30,183 bases of DNA, taken from positions 1 through 30,183 of the forward strand of contig SABI01000004.1 in the NCBI GenBank assembly GCA_009929055.1, given 5' to 3'. The notes beneath the pieces are model-generated. The model ran no database searches and had not been told where the DNA came from. It was given only the letters and a program-made list of their open reading frames with translations. The translations under genes were made by a program, and so were the position numbers. Below, in pieces: positions 23,088-30,154 of this stretch (within the stretch, counting starts at the first letter, position 1; each line of letters starts with the position of its first letter). This stretch comes from Spirochaetia bacterium. GTDB taxonomy: Bacteria > Spirochaetota > Spirochaetia > Sphaerochaetales > Sphaerochaetaceae.

Positions 23088-26000
23088 TTAATTATTCGAG
23101 TTGCGTTTATTAATCAACTCTTCATCACGTTCGGTTAATGGTACTTGTCTATCTTTTGAGTCATATACACTCATATCAAGAGCCAATCCACGAACTTCTT
23201 GTACTAACACATTAAATGCTTCTGGCATACCAGCGTTTGTAGCAGGTTCCCCTTTCACGATACTCTCATAAATCTTTACTCTTCCGTTCATATCATCAGA
23301 TTTAATAGTAAGTAACTCTTGCAATGTGTTAGCTGCACCGTAAGCTTCAAGCGCCCACACTTCCATTTCACCGAGTCGCTGTCCTCCAAACTGTGCTTTA
23401 CCACCGAGTGGTTGCTGAGTGACAAGTGAATAAGGACCTGTTGATCTAGCGTGCATTTTATCATCAACAAGGTGGTGAAGTTTTAAGTAATATATATAGC
23501 CACAAAATACATCATTTACAAAAGGAACACCTGTTCTTCCATCGTATAAAGTAGTTTTACTTGTTACAGGAAGGTTTGCTTCTTTCATCTTTTTTTCAAT
23601 AGTTTCTACACTTGCTGATTGGAAAACTGGAGAAGAGTACCATTGTGTCAACACATTAGCTGCCCACCCAAGTTGTGTTTCCATTAACTGCCCAATATTC
23701 ATCCTCGAAGGAACGCCTAGAGGGTTAAGACATACATCAAGTGGAGTCCCATCTGCCATGTAAGGCATATCTTCTTCTGGTAATACTCTCGCAACAACAC
23801 CTTTGTTTCCGTGTCGTCCTGCCATTTTATCACCTTGTCTAAGTTTTCTCTTTGTAGCAATAAGAACCTTTACCATCTCATCAACACCTGGTGGAAGTTC
23901 ATCTCCCTCAGATCTTTTAAGACGTTGAATATCTATCACAGTCCCTTCTGTTCCATGAGGAACTTTAAGGGAAGTATCTCTTACTTCTTTAGCTTTTTCA
24001 CCAAAGATTGAGTTAAGTAATTTAAATTCTGGAGTAGTGTCAGATTCAGATTTAGGAGTTACCTTACCAACTAAGATATTCCCTGGTCTTACAACTGTTC
24101 CAACACGGACAATACCATCTTCATCGAGTTGTTCTAAATTCTTTTCACTTGTATTTGGGATATCGCGAGTAAGTTTTTCTGGTCCCAATTTAGTTTCACG
24201 AATATCTGTTGAGAACTCTTTAATGTGGATAGATGTGTAGATATCTTCTTTTACTACCCTTTCACTAATAAGAACAGCATCTTCATAGTTATACCCATTC
24301 CAAGGGACGAATCCACAAAGAATATTTCTTCCTAGAGCGAGTTCACCATTTTCTGTTGCAGGACCATCTGCGAGAACTTCTCCTGCTGCAACGTGTTGAT
24401 TAATAAATACAACAGGTTTTTGATTGAAACATGTATCTTGGTTAGTTCTTTCAAATTTCTGCACATTATAGACATCAACTTCCCCTGCAAATTCAGGGTC
24501 ATCAACAGTAATTTCTATCCTTGTTGAAGAAACATAAGAAACAACCCCTGCCCTTTTTGATTTAATTAACACGCCAGAGTCATAGGCTGTTTTTGCTTCC
24601 ATACCAGTTCCAACAAAAGGAGCTTCTGGAAACAAAAGAGGTACTGCTTGACGTTGCATGTTAGATCCCATCAATGCTCTGTTAGCATCGTCGTGCTCTA
24701 AAAAAGGTATTAAAGAGGCAGCAACACTAATAACTTGCATTGGAGAGACGTCCATGTATTTAACATCACTAGCTGGACGAGTGGTATAATCTCCACTTCT
24801 TCTTACAGGAATATCACTATCTTGAAAAGATCCATCCTCATTTAGAACAGAGTTTCCTTGAGCAATGAAGAATTTCTCTTCATCGTTGGCATCTAAGTAA
24901 CGGTAATTTTTACTTACCTTTCCATCGATGACTTTTCTATATGGGCTTTCTAAAAAGCCATGTTTATTGACTCTTGTATAGTTAGCTAAAGAGACAATAA
25001 GACCAATGTTTGGACCTTCAGGAGTCTCAATAGGACACATACGTCCATAGTGGGTATAGTGTACATCACGAACTTCGAAACTAGCTCTATCACGAGAAAG
25101 TCCACCTGGCCCTAATGCGTTGAGTCTTCTCTTATGAGTAAGTTCTGCAAGTGGATTAACTTGGTCCATGAATTGACTTAACTGAGAAGAACCAAAGAAC
25201 TCTTTAATTGCAGCAACAACAGGTTTGTTAGAGATTAAATCTTGTGGTTTTACTTGATTAGACTCTAAATTCATCCTCTCTCGTGCAATACGTTCCATGC
25301 GAGCAAATGCAGCACTAAGTTGATTCTGTAAAAGCTCTCCAACTGATCTCACCCTTCTGTTTCCAAGGTGGTCAATATCGTCAACATTCTGTTCACCAAT
25401 ATAGACTTTTATTAAGAAGTCCATGGTATTTACAATGTCTTGAGGAGTAAGGACTGTGAGGTCAGTACTAGCATCTTCATCGTCAGCTTCTTCATCTGTA
25501 CCAAATTTCTTATTAAACTTATAACGGCCAACACTACCCAAATCGTATCTACGTTCTGAGAAGAACATATCAGGGAGATCTTTTTCTGCCCTTTCAATGG
25601 CAATCATCTCACCTGGTTGAAGAACTGCATAAATAGGAGATAATACATCTTCTTTTGTAGGTTCATCATTCCCTTCTTGAGTATATTTTGCATCTTCTAC
25701 ATCGAGACAGTTAATAATAACCCTTGAGTGGAGAGATTCTTCATGTTGTTCATCTATTATCTCAATTCGTTCAATACCATCGTGTACTAATGCTTCAATA
25801 AAGGTTGGAGATAATTCATCTCCAGCTCGAAGAAGTTTAGGAGCATTTTTGCCCCCTTTAGTAGAATAGATATCACTAAAAGCAATAGCTCCAACAAGTT
25901 CATTGTTTCCGCTCGCTTCTTTTACTAATTCGACAGTTTTACTTTTGTAGAAATGATTAACAATTTTATTACGAGAATCAAGGCCAATTGCGCGCAAAAA

Positions 26001-26609
26001 GAGGGTTCCAAGAATCCTTTTCTTCCGATCAACTTTTGCATATATTAATTCTTTTTTCTTATCATCTATTTCAAACTCTAACCAAGATCCTCTATATGGG
26101 ATGATTCTTGATGAGTATACACCTTTATCATCAGAGAAGATTACACCAGGAGATCGGTGAATCTGGCTAACAACTACCCGTTCTGCACCATTAATAATAA
26201 AGGTGCCTCGTTCAGTCATTAATGGGATGTCTCCAAAATAAAGTTCTCTTTGTCTAATTTCCCCAGTTCCTGTGAGCTCAAGAGCGATAGTAGCCTTAAT
26301 CTGCACTGAATACGTACGCCCTTTGCGTTTACATTCAAGTTCTGAGAACTTAATGTTGTCATAATCAATGGTGTATCCCTGATAATGGAGACACATCTCT
26401 CCATTCTGGCTTTCTATGGGAAATGTTGATTGAAACACCTGTTCAAGGCCACTATTAGGATCTGCATCTAGGTGTTGCCGCACTTTTTCGAGTTGGAGAA
26501 ACCGTTCATAAGAATCGAGTTGTATTCCAACTAGATTTGGTAACTCACATACTTTTTCGAAATGGGCTCCAACATATGTTCTATTGATTGAATTGCCTTT
26601 GGCAACCAT
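23088..26609 (-). CDS. rpoB: DNA-directed RNA polymerase subunit beta
   Basis: RpoB pairs with RpoC in core RNA polymerase and is the rifampicin target. The 1173 residues start MVAKGNSINRTYVGAHFEKV. They include MTERGTFIINGAERVVVSQI, the rifampicin cluster FFGSSQLSQFMDQVNPLAEL followed by THKRRLNALGPGGL, GRMCPIETPEGPNIGLI, and the C-terminal KAQFGGQRLGEMEVWALEAY. Within the cluster Asn497 is at the E. coli Ser531 position and Ala488 at Ser522. A short acidic insert lies near 371-384 (TDEEADDEDAST). ATG at 26609 has GGAGGG five bases upstream; a 15-codon extension to 26654 is rejected because it would contain that site. Confidence 0.98.
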   Translation of the reverse strand: MVAKGNSINRTYVGAHFEKVCELPNLVGIQLDSYERFLQLEKVRQHLDADPNSGLEQVFQSTFPIESQNGEMCLHYQGYTIDYDNIKFSELECKRKGRTYSVQIKATIALELTGTGEIRQRELYFGDIPLMTERGTFIINGAERVVVSQIHRSPGVIFSDDKGVYSSRIIPYRGSWLEFEIDDKKKELIYAKVDRKKRILGTLFLRAIGLDSRNKIVNHFYKSKTVELVKEASGNNELVGAIAFSDIYSTKGGKNAPKLLRAGDELSPTFIEALVHDGIERIEIIDEQHEESLHSRVIINCLDVEDAKYTQEGNDEPTKEDVLSPIYAVLQPGEMIAIERAEKDLPDMFFSERRYDLGSVGRYKFNKKFGTDEEADDEDASTDLTVLTPQDIVNTMDFLIKVYIGEQNVDDIDHLGNRRVRSVGELLQNQLSAAFARMERIARERMNLESNQVKPQDLISNKPVVAAIKEFFGSSQLSQFMDQVNPLAELTHKRRLNALGPGGLSRDRASFEVRDVHYTHYGRMCPIETPEGPNIGLIVSLANYTRVNKHGFLESPYRKVIDGKVSKNYRYLDANDEEKFFIAQGNSVLNEDGSFQDSDIPVRRSGDYTTRPASDVKYMDVSPMQVISVAASLIPFLEHDDANRALMGSNMQRQAVPLLFPEAPFVGTGMEAKTAYDSGVLIKSKRAGVVSYVSSTRIEITVDDPEFAGEVDVYNVQKFERTNQDTCFNQKPVVFINQHVAAGEVLADGPATENGELALGRNILCGFVPWNGYNYEDAVLISERVVKEDIYTSIHIKEFSTDIRETKLGPEKLTRDIPNTSEKNLEQLDEDGIVRVGTVVRPGNILVGKVTPKSESDTTPEFKLLNSIFGEKAKEVRDTSLKVPHGTEGTVIDIQRLKRSEGDELPPGVDEMVKVLIATKRKLRQGDKMAGRHGNKGVVARVLPEEDMPYMADGTPLDVCLNPLGVPSRMNIGQLMETQLGWAANVLTQWYSSPVFQSASVETIEKKMKEANLPVTSKTTLYDGRTGVPFVNDVFCGYIYYLKLHHLVDDKMHARSTGPYSLVTQQPLGGKAQFGGQRLGEMEVWALEAYGAANTLQELLTIKSDDMNGRVKIYESIVKGEPATNAGMPEAFNVLVQEVRGLALDMSVYDSKDRQVPLTERDEELINKRNSNN

Positions 26610-26755
26610 TGTTACCCTCCAAAGGTCGATTATTGCAAAAGGATTGAGAAACACTCAAAACTTTTACATCGGATTAAGGACACGACCGGCCACCGGAGAA
26701 AATCCGGTGGCTAGCCCCTCAGGCTTACGCCTGTAACACGTTGAAAAAAATCTGC
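26610..26755 (-). promoter_or_regulatory. rplL-rpoB spacer with three hairpins
   Basis: The 146-base gap holds a 5-bp stem with a GUAA loop (26720-26733), then an 8-bp GC-rich stem, GCCACCGG/CCGGTGGC (26689-26711), and a 5-bp stem (26644-26658) near rpoB. None is followed by a clear U-tract on the minus strand. Its position matches the E. coli attenuator and RNase III site that lowers rpoBC output below L7/L12. A weak promoter candidate, TTGAGT-18 bases-AATAAT (26629-26658), overlaps the last stem. Confidence 0.5.
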
Positions 26756-27127
26756 TTATTTAACTTCAATAGTTGCGCCTGCAGCTTCAAGCTTCTCTTT
26801 AATAGTTTTTGCATCTTCTTTAGATACAGCTTCTTTAATAGCTCCGCCTGCAGTTACTAAATCTTTTGCCTCTTTGAGACCAAGACCTGTAAGAGCTCGT
26901 ACTTCTTTAATAACTGGAATAGTTTTCCCTTCAGCAACACCTTTGAGGATGATGTCGAATTCTGTTTGTTCTTCAACTTCCTCAGCAGCAGCAACAGCAG
27001 CACCTGCAGCAGCAACTGGAGCAGCAGCGGATACACCGAATTTTTCTTCCATAGCTGAAATGAGTTCTGAAATTTCCATTACAGACATTTTTGCGATTGC
27101 TTCCAAAATTTCTTCTTTAGTAGCCAT
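26756..27127 (-). CDS. rplL: 50S ribosomal protein L7/L12
   Basis: L7/L12 forms the multi-copy stalk that recruits translational GTPases. The 123-residue protein has the N-terminal dimerisation domain (about 1-33, TKEEILEAIAKMSVMEISEL). An alanine-rich hinge follows (about 34-52, AAAPVAAAGAAVAAAEE). The globular C-domain has KVIKEVRALTGLGLKEAKDL-like sequence, here written IPVIKEVRALTGLGLKEAKD, and ends AAGATIEVK. ATG at 27127 has AAGGAG eight bases upstream. A 78-base spacer separates it from rplJ. Confidence 0.97.
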   Translation of the reverse strand: MATKEEILEAIAKMSVMEISELISAMEEKFGVSAAAPVAAAGAAVAAAEEVEEQTEFDIILKGVAEGKTIPVIKEVRALTGLGLKEAKDLVTAGGAIKEAVSKEDAKTIKEKLEAAGATIEVK

Positions 27128-27205
27128 ATTATCTTCTCCTTATCTTTTACGGTAATAGCATGTCTACGTAGTTAGCGAAGACTAAAACCGTACTAATATC
27201 AGTAT
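27128..27205 (-). other. rplJ-rplL spacer with a possible stem
   Basis: The 78-base spacer contains a 6-bp pairing TACGGT/ACCGTA (27148-27153 with 27187-27192), enclosing 33 bases with a CTACGTAG palindrome. No U-tract follows. It could help set the separate, higher translation of L7/L12, but the structure is modest. Confidence 0.3.
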
Positions 27206-27706
27206 TTATTTTGCGTCGGCAACTGCCTGCAATGTTCGAGCAAGTTTAGAAAGGGGTTCTTTAATAGTACCCATTAACATAGAAATGAGCTCACCTCTTG
27301 TAGGAAGTTTGCTGTATGCAGCAATTGCATCAACATCAAATAACTTTCCATCTAAGTAAGCACCTTTAATTTGTAAAGATGTATTTTTTGCAAAATCAAA
27401 GAGAATCTTTGAAACTGCACTTGAAGCATCTTCCCCTTTTATAAGAGCGACTGCGGTAGGACCAGTAAGATTTTTCTCTGTTCCTTTGTGACCTAAATCG
27501 TTCAATGCAATCTTTGCAAAACGGTTTTTCACTACGCGAAACTCTGACTCTTGTTTTCTCAGCAGAGCTCGTAACTCTGTGATTTTTTCTACACTTATTC
27601 CACGGTAATCTGTAAAAATATATCCATCAAATTGAGTAAACTCATTTGACATTTCTTTTACTGCATCAACTTTAAATTGAGCTTTGCGTGCTTTATATTC
27701 TGCCAT
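27206..27706 (-). CDS. rplJ: 50S ribosomal protein L10
   Basis: L10 anchors L7/L12 dimers at the stalk base. The 166 residues carry the RNA-binding N-domain (QFDGYIFTDYRGISVEKITE, LRALLRKQESEFRVVKNRFA, then LTGPTAVALI). The C-terminal helix for L12 binding ends RTLQAVADAK. Only 12 bases separate ATG 27706 from the rplA stop, so the usual L10 autoregulatory leader cannot lie in an intergenic spacer here. Length is slightly short but normal. Confidence 0.95.
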   Translation of the reverse strand: MAEYKARKAQFKVDAVKEMSNEFTQFDGYIFTDYRGISVEKITELRALLRKQESEFRVVKNRFAKIALNDLGHKGTEKNLTGPTAVALIKGEDASSAVSKILFDFAKNTSLQIKGAYLDGKLFDVDAIAAYSKLPTRGELISMLMGTIKEPLSKLARTLQAVADAK

Positions 27707-27718
27707 ATTCCTATTCTC

Positions 27719-28396
27719 CTAGTTCTCTTTCACAGAGACCATGACCCCAGGGCCCATGGTAGAACTGAGTGAGATACTCTTGAGGAAATCCCCTTTAGCA
27801 TCACTTGGTTTTTTTCTGACAACTTCATTAAGGACAACATGGGCATTCTCTGCAATTTTTTCAGCATCCATAGAAACTTTACCAACTGCTAAGTGGACAA
27901 CGCCTGTTTTGTCAGATCTGAATTCAACTCGCCCTTTCTTTAATTCTTCTAAGGCACCTTTGATATCAAAAGTAACTGTTTGAGTTTTAGGGTTAGGCAT
28001 AAGACCTCTACGACCAAGGATAGGACCAAGACGACCAACATCTTTCATCATGTCAGGTGTTGCAACAGCAACATCAAAATCCATCCATCCACCTCTAATT
28101 TTTTCTACTAAATCAGCATCTCCAACGAATGTTGCACCAGCATCTAAAGCCTCTTGAGCTTTATCACCTTTAGCAAAGACGAGGATTCTCTTTTCAACAG
28201 AGAATTGATGAGGGAGAACAACTGTATCACGTACAGATTGACTCTTCTTTAGAGATAAATTTAAAGACATTTCTACAGTTTCGTTAAATTTAGCAAAAGC
28301 TACTTTCTTTACAAGAGTTGCTGCTTCAACAAATGTTAACAACTCTGTTTTATCAACTTGCTTTAATGCTTCAAGATATTTTTTACCATGCTTCAT
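27719..28396 (-). CDS. rplA: 50S ribosomal protein L1
   Basis: L1 builds the mobile stalk at the E site and represses its own operon by binding a copy of its rRNA site in the rplK leader. The 225 residues begin MKHGKKYLEALKQVDKTELL. They carry KFNETVEMSLNLSL, the domain-2 region VEKIRGGWMDFDVAVATPDM, the signature VGRLGPILGRRGLMPNPKTQ, and GVVHLAVGKVSMDAEKIAEN. ATG at 28396 shares one base with the rplK stop (TAATG), so translation is coupled. Confidence 0.97.
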   Translation of the reverse strand: MKHGKKYLEALKQVDKTELLTFVEAATLVKKVAFAKFNETVEMSLNLSLKKSQSVRDTVVLPHQFSVEKRILVFAKGDKAQEALDAGATFVGDADLVEKIRGGWMDFDVAVATPDMMKDVGRLGPILGRRGLMPNPKTQTVTFDIKGALEELKKGRVEFRSDKTGVVHLAVGKVSMDAEKIAENAHVVLNEVVRKKPSDAKGDFLKSISLSSTMGPGVMVSVKEN

Positions 28397-28830
28397 TATT
28401 TAGCCTCCACTTCGACGCCCATACTTCGAGCAGTTCCAGCTATAATTTTCTTTGCACCTTCGATATCGATTGCATTAAGATCTGGTAACTTAGTTTGAGC
28501 AATTTCAGTAAGTTGACTTTGAGTTAACTTTGCAACTTTCTGTGTGTGAGGAACTCCTGAACCACTAGTAATGCCACATGCTTTCTTTATAAGAACAGCA
28601 GCAGGAGGAGTTTTTAGGATGAATGTAAAAGACCTGTCTGTATAGACGGTAATTACAACTGGAATAATAAGCCCAGCTTCAATGTTTTTTGTTTTTTCAT
28701 TGAACTGCTGAACAAATTGTGGTGCGCTTACACCATGAGGACCAAGTGCTGGCCCAACTGGTGGCGCAGGTGTAGCCTTTTGGGCTGGGCACTGTAATTT
28801 TACAACAACAGATACCTTTTTCTTTGCCAT
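28396..28830 (-). CDS. rplK: 50S ribosomal protein L11
   Basis: L11 binds the GTPase-associated centre of 23S rRNA and is needed for the RelA stringent response. The 144 residues start MAKKKVSVVVKLQCPAQKAT and have the proline-rich PAPPVGPALGPHGVSAPQFV, the hinge KTPPAAVLIKKACGITSGSG, and the rRNA-binding C-domain ending AGTARSMGVEVEAK. ATG at 28830 has AAGGAG seven bases upstream; a seven-codon upstream extension would contain that site and is rejected. An L1-binding-type RNA structure precedes it. Confidence 0.97.
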   Translation of the reverse strand: MAKKKVSVVVKLQCPAQKATPAPPVGPALGPHGVSAPQFVQQFNEKTKNIEAGLIIPVVITVYTDRSFTFILKTPPAAVLIKKACGITSGSGVPHTQKVAKLTQSQLTEIAQTKLPDLNAIDIEGAKKIIAGTARSMGVEVEAK

Positions 28831-28844
28831 GTTATTTCTCCTTA

Positions 28845-28912
28845 CACGCAAGAGATATTTCTCTTCGTGCTGGTATTAACGCCTCTTCAACGAAAAGGCT
28901 CCCACCTAGCAC
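28845..28912 (-). promoter_or_regulatory. L1-stalk-like operator in the rplK leader
   Basis: Minus-strand RNA 28867-28912 folds into GUGCU/AGCAC and GGU/ACC stems, an internal loop, and an 8-bp hairpin GCCUUUUC/GAAGAGGC. The strands AGGUGGGAG and UUAAUACC resemble the 23S rRNA L1 site (GGUGGGAG ... AAAUACC). A second hairpin (28845-28869) next to the rplK Shine-Dalgarno site shares three bases with it, so the two are partly exclusive. This fits feedback control of rplK-rplA by L1, as in E. coli. Confidence 0.7.
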
Positions 28913-28937
28913 CCCAATAAAAGGATGATTAGGAAGT

Positions 28938-28943
28938 ATTATA
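28938..28943 (-). promoter_or_regulatory. Probable -10 box of an rplK operon promoter
   Basis: A perfect TATAAT on the minus strand lies about 25 bases upstream of the L1-like structure and 22 bases after the nusG stop. No good -35 box is seen at the right spacing, so confidence is moderate. A start near 28931 would give a leader of about 100 bases that contains the whole operator. Confidence 0.42.
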
Positions 28944-28965
28944 TACAGATACATAGAGAAAAGAT

Positions 28966-29523
28966 TTATATCTTCTCAACCTGTAAAAAATCGACTTCAA
29001 CTGGAGTAGAACGACCAAAAATTCCTACCAAGACTCTTAATCTCGTTTTTTCAAGGTTCACCTCTTCAATTACTCCAGTAAATGATTCAAAAGGACCTTC
29101 AACAATCTTTACATGTTCGCCATTGCTGAAACTTTGCTTTGGACGCAATACTTTTTCGCTCTTAATCTCACCAGTCTTTTGTAAGATCCCTTTCAATTCT
29201 TCACTTGAAAGTGGGTTTGGTTTTCTCCCCTCTAAAGATCCAACAAATCCAGTAACACCTTGAACTCTCTTTACCTGAGAACAATAGAGTTCCCACTGAT
29301 AATCGGGCAAATCCATTTGAACCAGTATGTAGGATGGGAGGATTTTACGTTTAACCGTCTTTTTCACCCCATCTTTCACTTCGACAACATCTTCAGTAGG
29401 GACTTTTACATCAAGAAACACCTCAGCAAAGTTGAGGTCTGTTTCCATTAACTTACGAAGAGTTTTTTCTATCTTCATCTCATACCCTGAATAGGTATGT
29501 ACTACGTACCAGCCTTTCGCCAT
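28966..29523 (-). CDS. nusG: Transcription termination/antitermination protein NusG
   Basis: NusG binds RNA polymerase and couples it to Rho or to the leading ribosome through S10. The 185-residue protein has the NGN domain (MAKGWYVVHTYSGYEMKIEK, PTEDVVEVKDGVKKTVKRKI, LPSYILVQMDLPD, then VQGVTGFVGSLEGRKPNPLS). The C-terminal KOW domain has GEHVKIVEGPFESFTGVIEE (about 135-154) and ends EVDFLQVEKI. ATG at 29523 lies eight bases after the secE stop. The secE-nusG-rplK order is the standard one. Confidence 0.97.
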   Translation of the reverse strand: MAKGWYVVHTYSGYEMKIEKTLRKLMETDLNFAEVFLDVKVPTEDVVEVKDGVKKTVKRKILPSYILVQMDLPDYQWELYCSQVKRVQGVTGFVGSLEGRKPNPLSSEELKGILQKTGEIKSEKVLRPKQSFSNGEHVKIVEGPFESFTGVIEEVNLEKTRLRVLVGIFGRSTPVEVDFLQVEKI

Positions 29524-29531
29524 GGATTCTC

Positions 29532-29711
29532 CTAAAAAATCAGGTCGACACCTTGAACAAGGAGGAAATCTACCAAGCCAAGAACAAACGCAAAAATTGC
29601 AGTAGAGACAATAACAACTTTTGTTGAATCTACAACTTCTTCACGTGAGGGCCATACTACCTTTTTTAACTCAAGATGAGATTCTTTTAAATATCTTAAA
29701 ATCTTTTTCAT
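29532..29711 (-). CDS. secE: Protein translocase subunit SecE
   Basis: SecE clamps SecY in the inner membrane. This is the short, single-span form at 59 residues: an amphipathic helix (KILRYLKESHLELKKVVWPS, where KKVVWPSREEV is the family signature), then one membrane segment (about 31-52, VVIVSTAIFAFVLGLVDFLL). ATG at 29711 lies six bases after GAGGAG; an adjacent GTG at 29714 is too close. It starts 28 bases after the tRNA-Trp 3' end, right after the processing helix. Confidence 0.96.
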   Translation of the reverse strand: MKKILRYLKESHLELKKVVWPSREEVVDSTKVVIVSTAIFAFVLGLVDFLLVQGVDLIF

Positions 29712-29726
29712 CACATTCTCCTCTTT

Positions 29727-29827
29727 TTCAAGAAGTCAACAGGCCAGGTAGGACTCGAACCTACAACATCTGGTTTTGGAGACCAGCGCTCTAACCATTG
29801 GAGCTACTGACCTGTTTACTTCTTGAA
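29727..29827 (-). other. Inverted repeat closing around tRNA-Trp (pre-tRNA helix)
   Basis: Bases 29727-29747 and 29807-29827 are complementary over 21 positions: 19 Watson-Crick pairs, one G-U and one A-G mismatch. The inner seven are the acceptor stem, and 14 more pairs extend into the 5' leader and 3' trailer. The trailer arm ends just before the secE Shine-Dalgarno site. It looks like an RNase III-type processing stem within the rpmG-tRNA-secE transcript. Confidence 0.7.
29740..29813 (-). tRNA. tRNA-Trp (anticodon CCA)
   Basis: A 74-base cloverleaf: acceptor AGGTCAG/CTGGCCT, D arm GCTC/GAGC, anticodon stem CTGGT/ACCAG with loop CTCCAAA (anticodon CCA), variable ATGTT, and T arm GTAGG-TTCGAGT-CCTAC. 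The discriminator is G and the CCA tail is not encoded. It lies between rpmG and secE, a common site for tRNA-Trp. Confidence 0.96.
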
Positions 29828-29838
29828 TTATTTCGAGA

Positions 29839-30015
29839 CTATTTTATCTTTGTCTCACGATGAAGAGTATGCTTTCTTTCAAAGGGACAAAACTTATTCA
29901 ACTCTAATTTCCCCGGAGTATTCCGACGGTTTTTCTCTGTTGTATAGTTTTTTTGCTTGCACTCTGTGCATTGAAGGGCAATCTTTTCTACTGGCCCCTT
30001 TTTCTTGCTAGCCAT
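29839..30015 (-). CDS. rpmG: 50S ribosomal protein L33 (partly degenerate zinc site)
   Basis: L33 is a small E-site protein of the large subunit. The 58 residues read MASKKKGPVEKIALQCTECK, then QKNYTTEKNRRNTPGKLELN and KFCPFERKHTLHRETKIK. Three of the four zinc cysteines of the C+ form remain (Cys16, Cys19, Cys43). The fourth position (46) is Glu, so zinc binding is doubtful. ATG at 30015 has AAGGAG seven bases upstream. It is flanked by tRNA-Thr and tRNA-Trp in one apparent transcript. Confidence 0.96.
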   Translation of the reverse strand: MASKKKGPVEKIALQCTECKQKNYTTEKNRRNTPGKLELNKFCPFERKHTLHRETKIK

Positions 30016-30081
30016 TATAAAACTCCTTATCGGTATTCCGACGTGTATCTTAAAAGGAAATCCTTAACTTATATAACCAAG

Positions 30082-30154
30082 AGCCCTCGACCGGATTTGA
30101 ACCGATGACCCCCACCTTACCATGGTGGTGCTCTACCAGCTGAGCTACAAGGGC
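30082..30154 (-). tRNA. tRNA-Thr (anticodon GGT)
   Basis: A 73-base cloverleaf: acceptor GCCCTTG/CGAGGGC, D arm GCTC/GAGC, anticodon stem CCACC/GGTGG with loop ATGGTAA (anticodon GGT), and T arm ATCGG-TTCAAAT-CCGGT. The discriminator is T and CCA is not encoded. It is the first recognisable gene of the tRNA-Thr-rpmG-tRNA-Trp-secE-nusG series. The remaining 29 bases to the window end hold nothing I can identify. Confidence 0.96.

Noticed and set aside
26610..26654. Longer N-terminus for RpoB
   Set aside because: It would include the GGAGGG site that serves ATG 26609, and it has no similarity to RpoB N-termini.
286..30015. Many plus-strand open frames of 60-145 codons opposite ribosomal and RNA polymerase genes
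   Set aside because: Each lies antisense to a well-conserved minus-strand gene, lacks a ribosome-binding site and has no recognisable family. They are shadows of strong codon bias.
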